A stretch of DNA of 38,998 bases from SG8-32-3 sp964514055. Lineage in GTDB: Archaea; Thermoproteota; Bathyarchaeia; Bathyarchaeales; Bathycorpusculaceae. The notes below the pieces were generated by a model that worked only from the letters and a program-made list of their open reading frames with translations, ran no database searches and was not told where the DNA came from. The DNA lies in assembly GCA_964514055.1 (NCBI GenBank), contig CAZEPB010000015.1, positions 1 through 38,998 on the forward strand. The letters are read 5' to 3'. The stretch's first letter is position 1; each line of letters starts with the position of its first letter. Positions 31,609-38,076 of the stretch are shown piece by piece. The position numbers and the translations under genes are program-made.

Positions 31609-32580
31609 TCAGATGCTTATTTGGAACATTAGTCTTTCAACGAGTTCTTTGTACCTATTTCGAATGGTAACCTCAGTTACCTGTGCGATTTCCGCTATTT
31701 CCCTCTGCGTTTTTCTTTCACCCGTCAAAACCGAAGCAACGTAGCTCGCGGCTGCAGCGATGCCTGTTGGACCACGACCAGAAGTGAGTTTAAGCTCTTT
31801 TGCTGCTGCTAAAATTTTGTGGGCGATTTCTTCGACTTTACCCTGCATTGTCAGCTGATTGGAAAATTTGGTTATGTACTGGCTGGGTCTAAGCGGCGGA
31901 ATAGAATAGTTGAGTTCTTTAATTAGAAAACGGTAGCTACGACCTATTTCTTTTTTGTTCACGGTGGACGCTTGAGCTATCTCATCTAAGGTTCTTGGTA
32001 ATCTGCACTGTCTGCACGCCAAGTAAATCGCTGCTGAGGTTACGCCTTGAATTGACCTGCCACGTATTAGCCGCTCTTTCACTGCTTTTCTGTAAATGAC
32101 TGAGGCGGTTTCAAGAATGTTTTTGGGTAAGTTCAAGTTGTTGGAGATTTTTGTGATTTCAGACAAGGCAAAAGCCAAGTTGCGTTCTGTCGCGTCTGAA
32201 ACTCTTATGCGCCGTTGCCATTTTCTGAGGCGGTATACTTGCGCTTTCTGTCCAGGGGAGAGGCTCTTGCCGTATACGTCGCGGTCGTGCCAGTCGATGG
32301 TTGTTGACAAACCTTTGTCGTGAATGGTGTATGTTAAGGGAGCACCGACTCTTGTTCGTTTTGTTCTCTGCTCGTCGTCGAAGGCTCTCCATTCTGGTCC
32401 TCTGTCAGCTATTTTGGCTGCCACGACGAATCCGCAGTCCATGCAGACTATTTCGGCGCATTCGTAATCGCGCATAAGCCTGGTGCTTCCGCATTCAGGG
32501 CATGATTGAACTTTGAATTGTTCAGCACGTGGTGCTGGTGTTGATGGATCTATTTCTTCATGCAGCTTATCTTTACTCAT
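31609..32580 (-). CDS. tfb: Transcription initiation factor B (TFB)
   Basis: This is the archaeal TFIIB homologue, 323 aa. The N-terminal zinc ribbon is CPECGSTRLMRDYECAEIVC followed by MDCG. The B-reader section GPEWRAFDDEQRTKRTRVG follows. Two cyclin folds come next, with YRKAVKERLIRGRSIQGVTS in the first and GRGPTGIAAAASYVA plus TQREIAEIAQVTEVTIRNRY (BRE-binding helix-turn-helix) in the second. It recruits RNA polymerase to TATA promoters. The ATG overlaps the gar1 stop (ATGA, 32577-32580). Confidence 0.97.
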   Translation of the reverse strand: MSKDKLHEEIDPSTPAPRAEQFKVQSCPECGSTRLMRDYECAEIVCMDCGFVVAAKIADRGPEWRAFDDEQRTKRTRVGAPLTYTIHDKGLSTTIDWHDRDVYGKSLSPGQKAQVYRLRKWQRRIRVSDATERNLAFALSEITKISNNLNLPKNILETASVIYRKAVKERLIRGRSIQGVTSAAIYLACRQCRLPRTLDEIAQASTVNKKEIGRSYRFLIKELNYSIPPLRPSQYITKFSNQLTMQGKVEEIAHKILAAAKELKLTSGRGPTGIAAAASYVASVLTGERKTQREIAEIAQVTEVTIRNRYKELVERLMFQISI

Positions 32581-32834
32581 GTTTTTTGCTCCTTTCTTTT
32601 TTTCGAGAGAAGCAAGTACAGCTGCTTGTTGGTCAGTTTTTCAGGTTCCTTAATCGCTGGTTTCACTATCACGTATGGCGAGGACGCTGGACCTATTACA
32701 TCGAAGATTTTTCCAACAACTTTTAGTTTTTCGTCAACGACTGCTGAACCGATTTTCGGGGTTTTGTCAATCTTTACAACTATGTTCTGAGAAGGAGTCA
32801 CATTAAGTACTTTGCCCAATCTCTGCAAACACAT
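32577..32834 (-). CDS. gar1: Gar1-like H/ACA RNP protein
   Basis: This 85-aa protein has a six-stranded beta-barrel pattern: RLGKVLNVTPSQNIVVKIDK, IGSAVVDEKLKVVGKIFDVI, GPASSPYVIVKP, then a basic tail. This matches archaeal Gar1, which joins Cbf5 in rRNA pseudouridylation. The ATG at 32834 gives the normal N-terminus. TTTAAATA at 32872-32879 is a TATA box leaving a leader of about 14 bases. The gar1-tfb operon is common in archaea. Confidence 0.88.
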   Translation of the reverse strand: MCLQRLGKVLNVTPSQNIVVKIDKTPKIGSAVVDEKLKVVGKIFDVIGPASSPYVIVKPAIKEPEKLTNKQLYLLLSKKRKEQKT

Positions 32835-32871
32835 TCCCCTCTCGAAAAACAACAAAGTCACCGTGAATGCG

Positions 32872-32879
32872 TATTTAAA
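32872..32879 (-). promoter_or_regulatory. TATA box of the gar1-tfb operon
   Basis: TTTAAATA on the minus strand, about 27 bp before a start site near 32848. Its presence means that the TATA/G-run element at 32979-33016 is not needed for gar1. Confidence 0.5.
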
Positions 32880-32978
32880 GCTTTCTACGTACAACGATAC
32901 ATAAAACTTCAGTGCTGCCCGATTAACTCATGTTTTGTGATACTTTACATGTTGATGAAGGAGACGGAGGCGTTTTTC

Positions 32979-33016
32979 CTATTGCTCGGACAAGTCTATA
33001 GCCCCCCTTTATATAG
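32979..33016 (-). promoter_or_regulatory. Dispersed TATA/G-run element, copy 5
   Basis: Minus strand: CTATATAAAGGGGGGCTATA, then GACTTGTCCGAGCAATAGG. It is nearly the same as copy 2 over about 38 bases. It faces gar1 but lies about 150 bases from its start codon, and gar1 has its own nearer TATA box. Confidence 0.5.
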
Positions 33017-33047
33017 ATTCAAGGCGTGAGTGAACTGCTGGTTCTTA

Positions 33048-33098
33048 GTCAAGAAACTTTGACTAACGCAAAGGCTTGTTTGGTCAAGAAACCTTGAC
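33048..33098. promoter_or_regulatory. Pair of palindromic operator-like sites before the beta-helix gene
   Basis: GTCAAGAAACTTTGAC (33048-33063, one mismatch) and GTCAAGAAACCTTGAC (33083-33098, perfect 6-bp arms around AAAC) are 35 bp apart. Both lie upstream of TATA-like sequences at 33107 and 33131. Two equal palindromes suggest cooperative binding of a dimeric regulator; it is not known which one. Confidence 0.6.
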
Positions 33099-33165
33099 AA
33101 AAACGGCTTTAAAGAAGAAAATGCCCATTATTTATAATGGAATAAGATGCAAGGGGTCTGTTGTT

Positions 33166-34452
33166 ATGAAAGCAAACACATTAACACTGACATTTATCAT
33201 GGCACTTGCATTCAGTTTCATTTTCTGTGGAATACTTGTTCAGCCCGTTGAATCTCAGTCTTCTGAAACTACCTTCATCAGAGCTGATGGAAGCGTTGAG
33301 GGAACAACCAAGATTCATCGAGATGGAAACACGTATAGCTTCACAGACGATGTTAGCGGTTCAATTGTTGTAGAGAGAGATGGCGTTACAGTTGATGGGG
33401 CAGACTATGCCTTATCAGGAAGAGAAGGGTCGGGATTAGTTCTGCCACACATGGGAAGTTTGGGATTACTTCTGTCAGAAAGATTGCATGTAACAATTCG
33501 AAATATGAGTATAATAGGTTTCGATATCGGTATTTACTTAAATGCTTCATCAAACATTCACATTTTAGAAAACAATATTTTAGAAAACGATATTGGGATT
33601 GCTTTTGGCGGTTATTGGATAGTAATAACGAGATACGATTGGTTTGGTACAAACAACACCTCAATATTAAAAAACAATATAGCGGGCAATAATGTCGGTG
33701 TTGACTTAGGTCAGTATTCACCTTGGAATGACATTTCTGGAAATAACTTCACAAAAAACCAACTAGGTATCAAAGCTATGGTTGGTAATCATAACCTAAT
33801 TGTAGGGAACTCATTTGTTGAAAACGGCGGTTTTGCGATTCATATGTCTGACTCCAGAAACAACACTATATATCATAACAACTTTATCAACAATAAAGTG
33901 GTAGACTCAATTCAGATTTTCGCCAATTGGTACGTGGGATATAATGCATGGGATAACGGTTATGAAGGAAATTATTGGAGTGATTACACCTCAAGATATC
34001 CCAACGCCGCAGAAGTGGATGGTTCAGGCATATGGGATACTCCCTTCTATATTAAAGAGGAAAATATGGATAATTATCCGCTTGTGTATCCTTGGGGTGT
34101 TCCTCCCGAAATTAGAGTGTTAAGCTTGGAGAACTCCACGTATCTCGGAAGTTTTCCTCTCAACTTTACCGTTAACAAGCCTGCTAAGTGGATGGGATAC
34201 AGCCTAGACGGAGAAGCTAACGTAACTGTTATCGGCAACATAACTCTCTATGGCTTAGCAACGGGCTTGCACAACATAACTGTCTACGCTATAGACAGTA
34301 ATGGAATAAGCGGCGGCTCTGAACTAGTTACTTTCACCATAGAGCAACAACAAATGGAGCCTTTCCCGACAACATTGGTCGCAGTTTCTGTAATCACAGC
34401 GGCTGTTGTCACCGCAGGTCTTTTTGTCTACTACAAGAAACGCAAACATTGA
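33166..34452 (+). CDS. Exported NosD-like right-handed beta-helix protein, C-terminally anchored
   Basis: From the ATG at 33166 (428 aa) the N-terminus is a signal peptide (MKANTLTLTFIMALAFSFIF, cleavage near VESQS). Residues about 60-280 are PbH1-type repeats rich in N-N-I and N-x-F turns (SSNIHILENNILENDIGI, RNNTIYHNNFINNKV), as in NosD and related carbohydrate-binding proteins. The block DNGYEGNYWSDYTSRYPNA is typical of archaeal members. An Ig-like domain and a C-terminal membrane helix (TLVAVSVITAAVVTAGLFVY) with basic tail follow. It is a cell-surface protein. Earlier ATGs at 33076 and 33121 would spoil the signal peptide. Confidence 0.85.
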   Translation: MKANTLTLTFIMALAFSFIFCGILVQPVESQSSETTFIRADGSVEGTTKIHRDGNTYSFTDDVSGSIVVERDGVTVDGADYALSGREGSGLVLPHMGSLGLLLSERLHVTIRNMSIIGFDIGIYLNASSNIHILENNILENDIGIAFGGYWIVITRYDWFGTNNTSILKNNIAGNNVGVDLGQYSPWNDISGNNFTKNQLGIKAMVGNHNLIVGNSFVENGGFAIHMSDSRNNTIYHNNFINNKVVDSIQIFANWYVGYNAWDNGYEGNYWSDYTSRYPNAAEVDGSGIWDTPFYIKEENMDNYPLVYPWGVPPEIRVLSLENSTYLGSFPLNFTVNKPAKWMGYSLDGEANVTVIGNITLYGLATGLHNITVYAIDSNGISGGSELVTFTIEQQQMEPFPTTLVAVSVITAAVVTAGLFVYYKKRKH

Positions 34453-34550
34453 GCCTTAAGCAGTTATTTGCTTGTTCTCTTCTGTTTTCGGTCGAAACCT
34501 TCATAAATGAGAAGCGTTGATAAGACTGTGCCTTAAAAGGGTGAGGCTAC

Positions 34551-34931
34551 ATGTCAAAACCATTCTATGTAAAATATGAGATGCCGAAAGAAATCGTAGA
34601 CGCAGCCTATGAAGCCCTGCAAATAGCTTCAAAATCAGGCGTAGTCAGAAAAGGAACCAACGAAGCAACCAAAGCGGTTGAACGAGCGCAAGCAAAACTT
34701 GTCGTTATAGCCGAAGACGTTGACCCTCCAGAAGTCATAGCGCATTTACCGCTCCTCTGCGAAGAAAGAAAAATTCCCTACGTGTTTGTGCCAAACAAAG
34801 ACAAACTGGGCAGTGCAGTGGGCATAGATGTCCCATGTGCTTCAGCGTGCATCGTCAAAGAAGGCGAAGCCACAGGGTTAATCAAAGAAATCATCTCGCG
34901 GGTTGAGCAGGTGAAAAGAGGAGCTCAGTGA
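34551..34931 (+). CDS. rpl7ae: Ribosomal protein L7Ae
   Basis: This 126-aa kink-turn-binding protein is part of the 50S subunit and of box C/D, H/ACA and RNase P particles. It has GVVRKGTNEATKAVERAQAK, LVVIAEDVDPPEVIAHLPLL, CEERKIPYVFVPNKDKLGSA and VGIDVPCASACIV, all diagnostic. GGGTGAGG stands 5 bases before the ATG. It overlaps or abuts the S28e gene. Confidence 0.97.
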   Translation: MSKPFYVKYEMPKEIVDAAYEALQIASKSGVVRKGTNEATKAVERAQAKLVVIAEDVDPPEVIAHLPLLCEERKIPYVFVPNKDKLGSAVGIDVPCASACIVKEGEATGLIKEIISRVEQVKRGAQ

Positions 34932-35158
34932 TGAGCAAAGACGCGAAAGCAGCAGAACAAGAACTTACACCTTCAGAAGTTATCCAGATAATCGGACGCA
35001 CAGGCGTGACCGGCGAAATTACTCAGGTGCGGGTGCGCATCTTGGAAGGAAAAGATAAAGGACGAATCATAACACGAAACGTTAAAGGACCCGTGCGAGT
35101 TCAAGACGTTTTAATGCTTAGAGAAACAGAAAGAGAAGCAAAGAAAATCACCAGATAA
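34931..35158 (+). CDS. rps28e: Ribosomal protein S28e
   Basis: This has 75 aa from the ATG at 34931. It contains the OB-type core VIQIIGRTGVTGEITQVRVR, ILEGKDKGRIITRNVKGPVR and the C-terminal VLMLRETEREAKKI. GAGGAG within the end of rpl7ae supports this start; a GTG at 34928 is the alternative. The order L7Ae-S28e-L24e is standard in archaea. Confidence 0.96.
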   Translation: MSKDAKAAEQELTPSEVIQIIGRTGVTGEITQVRVRILEGKDKGRIITRNVKGPVRVQDVLMLRETEREAKKITR

Positions 35159-35195
35159 AAAATGCATAGGTCAAGCCATCTTAGAGGAATTATCA

Positions 35196-35393
35196 ATGCC
35201 TAAACCACGAAAATGCTCGTTTTGCGGTAACGAATTCCCAGCCGGCACAGGCATGATGTACGTCAAAAACGACGGAACCCTCCTGTGGTTCTGCTCAGGC
35301 AAATGCAAAAAGAGCTCTTTGAAATTTGGAAGAGACGCGCGCAAGCTCAAGTGGACAAAATATTTCGGTAAAGAAGAGAAAGGAAAAGCATAA
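35196..35393 (+). CDS. rpl24e: Ribosomal protein L24e
   Basis: This 65-aa zinc-binding protein has KCSFCGNEFPAGTGMMYVKN with the first CxxC, WFCSGKCKKSSLKFGRDARK with the second pair, and LKWTKYFGKE. The ndk and infB genes that often follow in other archaea are absent. Confidence 0.96.
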   Translation: MPKPRKCSFCGNEFPAGTGMMYVKNDGTLLWFCSGKCKKSSLKFGRDARKLKWTKYFGKEEKGKA

Positions 35394-35617
35394 ACCACAA
35401 GCAACGTTTACCTGCAGTGGCGCAACTATTTTTTTTCTATTATTGCTTTACCTTAAAACTCCTAATGGCACGGTTGACGCCAGTTAGGACGAATTCAACA
35501 GCCTTTTTGTATGCGCACTGCATGGAAAAAATGGTGCATGTGTCTGATTTGGATATGTATCACTCTCAGAAAGAACTAATTTATTAATACTTACGATATC
35601 TCCGTAAGGGGAAACAG

Positions 35618-35806
35618 ATGAGCAAAAAAAATAAAACCTCAAAACCCAAAAAAGTCGATCTACTCGAACTTTCGTCTTCCAAAAAGGCTCGTCTTCTTAA
35701 GAAATTCAAAGAAAATTTGCGGCAGAGACGGATGGAAGCAACATTTTGGCAGTCACTTGACAAAACTGAGAGAATTACGATAAACGGGCAAACAATCCAC
35801 TTTTGA
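35618..35806 (+). CDS. Small basic hypothetical protein
   Basis: This 62-aa, lysine-rich protein (MSKKNKTSKPKKVDLLELSS) has a helical middle (KKARLLKKFKENLRQRRMEA) and ends ERITINGQTIHF. AAGGGG stands 6-7 bases before the ATG, which makes translation credible. There is no recognisable family; RNA or DNA binding is possible from the charge. Confidence 0.5.
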   Translation: MSKKNKTSKPKKVDLLELSSSKKARLLKKFKENLRQRRMEATFWQSLDKTERITINGQTIHF

Positions 35807-35889
35807 AAACAGAAGCCTCAAAATCTCAACATACCGCGTTAACAGCCGCTTGATTTACGCCATCTACTTATTGCGCATTAGTGTGAATT

Positions 35890-35991
35890 TGGTAGCGGGG
35901 ACTAGATTTGAACTAGCGATCTCTGGGTCTCTCACAGCGCTCAGGCGCCGTTATGAGCCCAGCGGGTTAATCCTGGCTACCCCACCCCGCT
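35890..35991 (-). tRNA. Initiator tRNA-Met (CAT) with a 23-nt intron, CCA encoded
   Basis: On the minus strand the acceptor AGCGGGG pairs with CCCCGCT. The A1-T72 pair and the anticodon stem CTGGG/CCCAG with three G-C pairs mark an initiator. The loop is CTCATA, then an intron at 35929-35951 and A38. The D arm is GGGT...ACCC, the T arm is GCTAG-TTCAAAT-CTAGT, the discriminator is A and CCA is at 35890-35892. The intron is at the usual archaeal position 37/38. Confidence 0.93.
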
Positions 35992-36121
35992 ATGTTTACT
36001 TTGAAAGCGTTTTTTTGAATCCTTTAGTACTACAATTCGTCAACTATTAATAGTTTCTTTTTTGCCTCAGCAAAAGCCTTTTAGTGGCGGCAATTAATTT
36101 GTAGCGGTGGTGAAACAGTGA

Positions 36122-36787
36122 ATGGATAAACCGTATTTCCGCGAGATGTTTAATCCAACTCTTGAAAATCCAGTTTTTGTTCAAGGGCTCCCAGGTTTTG
36201 GTAACGTCGGGAGAATAGCAGCGCATCTTTTGATAAAGTTCTGTGAGGCAAAACCTTTTGCTGAATTGTATTCGCCGTCCTTTCCAGATTATGTTGCAAT
36301 CAGCTCAAAGGGCATAGCTCATCTGCCTAGGTACGAGTTCTACTCTGCGCCGATGGAGAAGAACAATCTTGTTATTATGACGGGGGAAACGCAGCCTTCG
36401 TTCGATGATGTTTTAGCGCATTACCATGTTTGCGGTGAAATAGTGGATTTCGTTGAAAAGTTGGGCTGCCATTTCATTGTTACAATGGGGGGAGTACCCT
36501 TAACGGAAGATAAGACCGAAGTGTACGTGGCAGCTACTTCGCCGAGGCTGGCCACCGAATTCATGGAGAAAGGCGTGGCCATTTACAGCAAAGGCAGAAT
36601 AGTGGGGGGCACAGGGCTCACGTTGGCGCTTGCCAAGGAACGAGGCATTGAGGGCGTCTGCCTGCTGGGCACCACAACGGGTTTCAAGGCGGATCGCGGC
36701 GCTGGGTTTCGAGTTTTCAAGTTTTTAATGAAGACTTTAGGAAAAGAGATAAATGAAGGGTTACAAGAAAAAACACATTACCCTTAA
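36122..36787 (+). CDS. PAC2 family protein (proteasome assembly chaperone-like)
   Basis: This 221-aa protein has the PAC2 pattern: PVFVQGLPGFGNVGRIAAHL near the N-terminus, then LVIMTGETQPSFDDVLAHYH, GCHFIVTMGGVPLTEDK and GRIVGGTGLTLALAKERGIE followed by GVCLLGTTTGF. Archaeal PAC2 proteins are related to proteasome assembly chaperones and form oligomers. GGTGGTGA is located about 10-15 bases before the ATG. It overlaps in sequence with an upstream-extended reading frame of the next gene, so the two genes are close or coupled. Confidence 0.88.
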   Translation: MDKPYFREMFNPTLENPVFVQGLPGFGNVGRIAAHLLIKFCEAKPFAELYSPSFPDYVAISSKGIAHLPRYEFYSAPMEKNNLVIMTGETQPSFDDVLAHYHVCGEIVDFVEKLGCHFIVTMGGVPLTEDKTEVYVAATSPRLATEFMEKGVAIYSKGRIVGGTGLTLALAKERGIEGVCLLGTTTGFKADRGAGFRVFKFLMKTLGKEINEGLQEKTHYP

Positions 36788-36803
36788 CAATAACGCGTGT
36801 TGG

Positions 36804-37043
36804 ATGGTTGAAATGGAAGAAGACAATAACGTTGGCAGATTCGATGTGAGTTCAAAATTCTCCAGAGTTCTTTTAATTACAGTCACGGTTCTTCTGATTT
36901 TTGTCGGTCCAACATACATTCCCTACCTGCTCTCTGACGTGCTTAACGTGAATTATGTTGCCTCGGTAGTTACTGGGTTTGCCTTGTTTATAGCAGGGTT
37001 ATTGTTGGTGTGGTTTCTCGTGCGAAAGAAAATTGTCACGTGA
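36804..37043 (+). CDS. Small two-helix membrane protein
   Basis: This 79-aa protein from the ATG at 36804 (or 36813, which has GGATGG five bases upstream) is MVEMEEDNNVGRFDVSSKFS followed by two membrane helices (VLLITVTVLLIFVGPTYIPY and VASVVTGFALFIAGLLLVWF) and a basic end. It starts 16 bases after the PAC2 gene and is probably in its operon. Function unknown. Confidence 0.6.
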   Translation: MVEMEEDNNVGRFDVSSKFSRVLLITVTVLLIFVGPTYIPYLLSDVLNVNYVASVVTGFALFIAGLLLVWFLVRKKIVT

Positions 37044-37168
37044 AGATGTGCCTCAGATACCCTAGGGTGCATCATCACAATCAGCTTTTAGGATTCTTCA
37101 TCGGCATTTTCTAGATTTCACACGGGTGTATTAAGTCTTCTCAGGGTTCTTTGGGCTGCTAGAAAAAC

Positions 37169-37175
37169 ATATAAG
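37169..37175 (+). promoter_or_regulatory. TATA box of a leaderless mRNA
   Basis: ATATAAG centred about 27 bp before the ATG at 37199, so transcription and translation should start at the same place. No Shine-Dalgarno is present, consistent with this. Confidence 0.55.
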
Positions 37176-37198
37176 ATATTCTCAAAGATATATCAAGT

Positions 37199-37789
37199 AT
37201 GCAAGACCCAGACGATAAAAGAAAACGATTAGAAGAAATGGTAACCAAAGACGAGGAGACAACAAAGAGAACAACGATAATACTGAAAAAGGAAGAACGA
37301 GAGTTCATAGACCAACTGATACAAGAAGGAAAAGAGCCTGGAATCAAGCCGCTCATCTCCAAAATGCTTGACGTTTACAGAAGCATGATGATTTATGATT
37401 GGCGTTTTCCCGGCGAATACTACTGCGGCATAAGCCGCATCGCCTTCGTTAACGTGGAGTTGCTAAACATCCTAATCCAACAAATTCCAAAAGAAAAATG
37501 GCGCGGCATCGGAAAAACCATGGGCGCCGCCTTGAAAGTTTCCATGGAGACAACGCTGGACCTGAAAACGTCACAGAAGGAAAACTGGGAAAACGTGTTC
37601 AAAAGATTAAGAGTGCAAGGATTCGGCGATTTCTATTTGAAAGACAAGTATCTCCTCATAAAAACACCGTTTATCGGTTATGCTGAACTTTGGGAAGGCA
37701 TCTTAGAAGGTCTTTTTGATATAGAGTTGGACATGAAAACCACAGTGCCTCCGCTTGTTTTCGAGATAAAACTAAAACAACAGCCTTAA
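37199..37789 (+). CDS. Ribbon-helix-helix-like protein with unknown C-terminal domain
   Basis: This 196-aa protein begins with a charged stretch. Residues about 24-60 (RTTIILKKEEREFIDQLIQE then KPLISKMLDVYRSMM) have the strand-helix-helix pattern of MetJ/Arc regulators. The C-terminal 130 residues are mixed alpha/beta (FPGEYYCGISRIAFVNVELL, VFKRLRVQGFGDFYLKDKYL) and could be a sensor domain. No family is recognised. It is probably a transcription regulator made from a leaderless mRNA. Confidence 0.65.
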   Translation: MQDPDDKRKRLEEMVTKDEETTKRTTIILKKEEREFIDQLIQEGKEPGIKPLISKMLDVYRSMMIYDWRFPGEYYCGISRIAFVNVELLNILIQQIPKEKWRGIGKTMGAALKVSMETTLDLKTSQKENWENVFKRLRVQGFGDFYLKDKYLLIKTPFIGYAELWEGILEGLFDIELDMKTTVPPLVFEIKLKQQP

Positions 37790-37853
37790 ACACAATAGGT
37801 CTAAAAGATGCCACAGTTATATTAGAAAGGATATGTTTATTAGGAACACGTCA

Positions 37854-37872
37854 ACTTAAGGTGCCCTTAAGT
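37854..37872. promoter_or_regulatory. Palindrome upstream of hisG
   Basis: ACTTAAGG-TGC-CCTTAAGT, 8-bp arms without mismatch around 3 bases. It lies about 205 bases before the hisG ATG in a stretch without a credible gene. This is a good shape for an operator. Confidence 0.5.
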
Positions 37873-37886
37873 GATAAAAGTTGAGG

Positions 37887-37917
37887 GATTGCGTTCATAC
37901 AAGGCGATTGCGTTCAT
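37887..37917. repeat. Direct repeat upstream of hisG
   Basis: GATTGCGTTCAT occurs at 37887-37898 and again at 37906-37917, exactly 19 bp apart, just after the palindrome. Confidence 0.6.
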
Positions 37918-38076
37918 CACAAGTAAAAGCAATCCAAGAAACAAGCGTCTAAAAACGAAAACCTATTCTACACTACGCGCATCCCTTCAGAAAACAACGT
38001 TTTTTTCAAGAACTTTCCTAGTTTCATTTAGAAACACAATTCGAAATTCCTTTAATGAAAAATTAGGTGATGAAAA

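Noticed and set aside
35394..35617. Minus-strand fragment ending KKAVEFVLTGVNRAIRSF
   Set aside because: The reading frame is only about 40 codons, without a good start. It may be a decayed gene but I cannot identify it.
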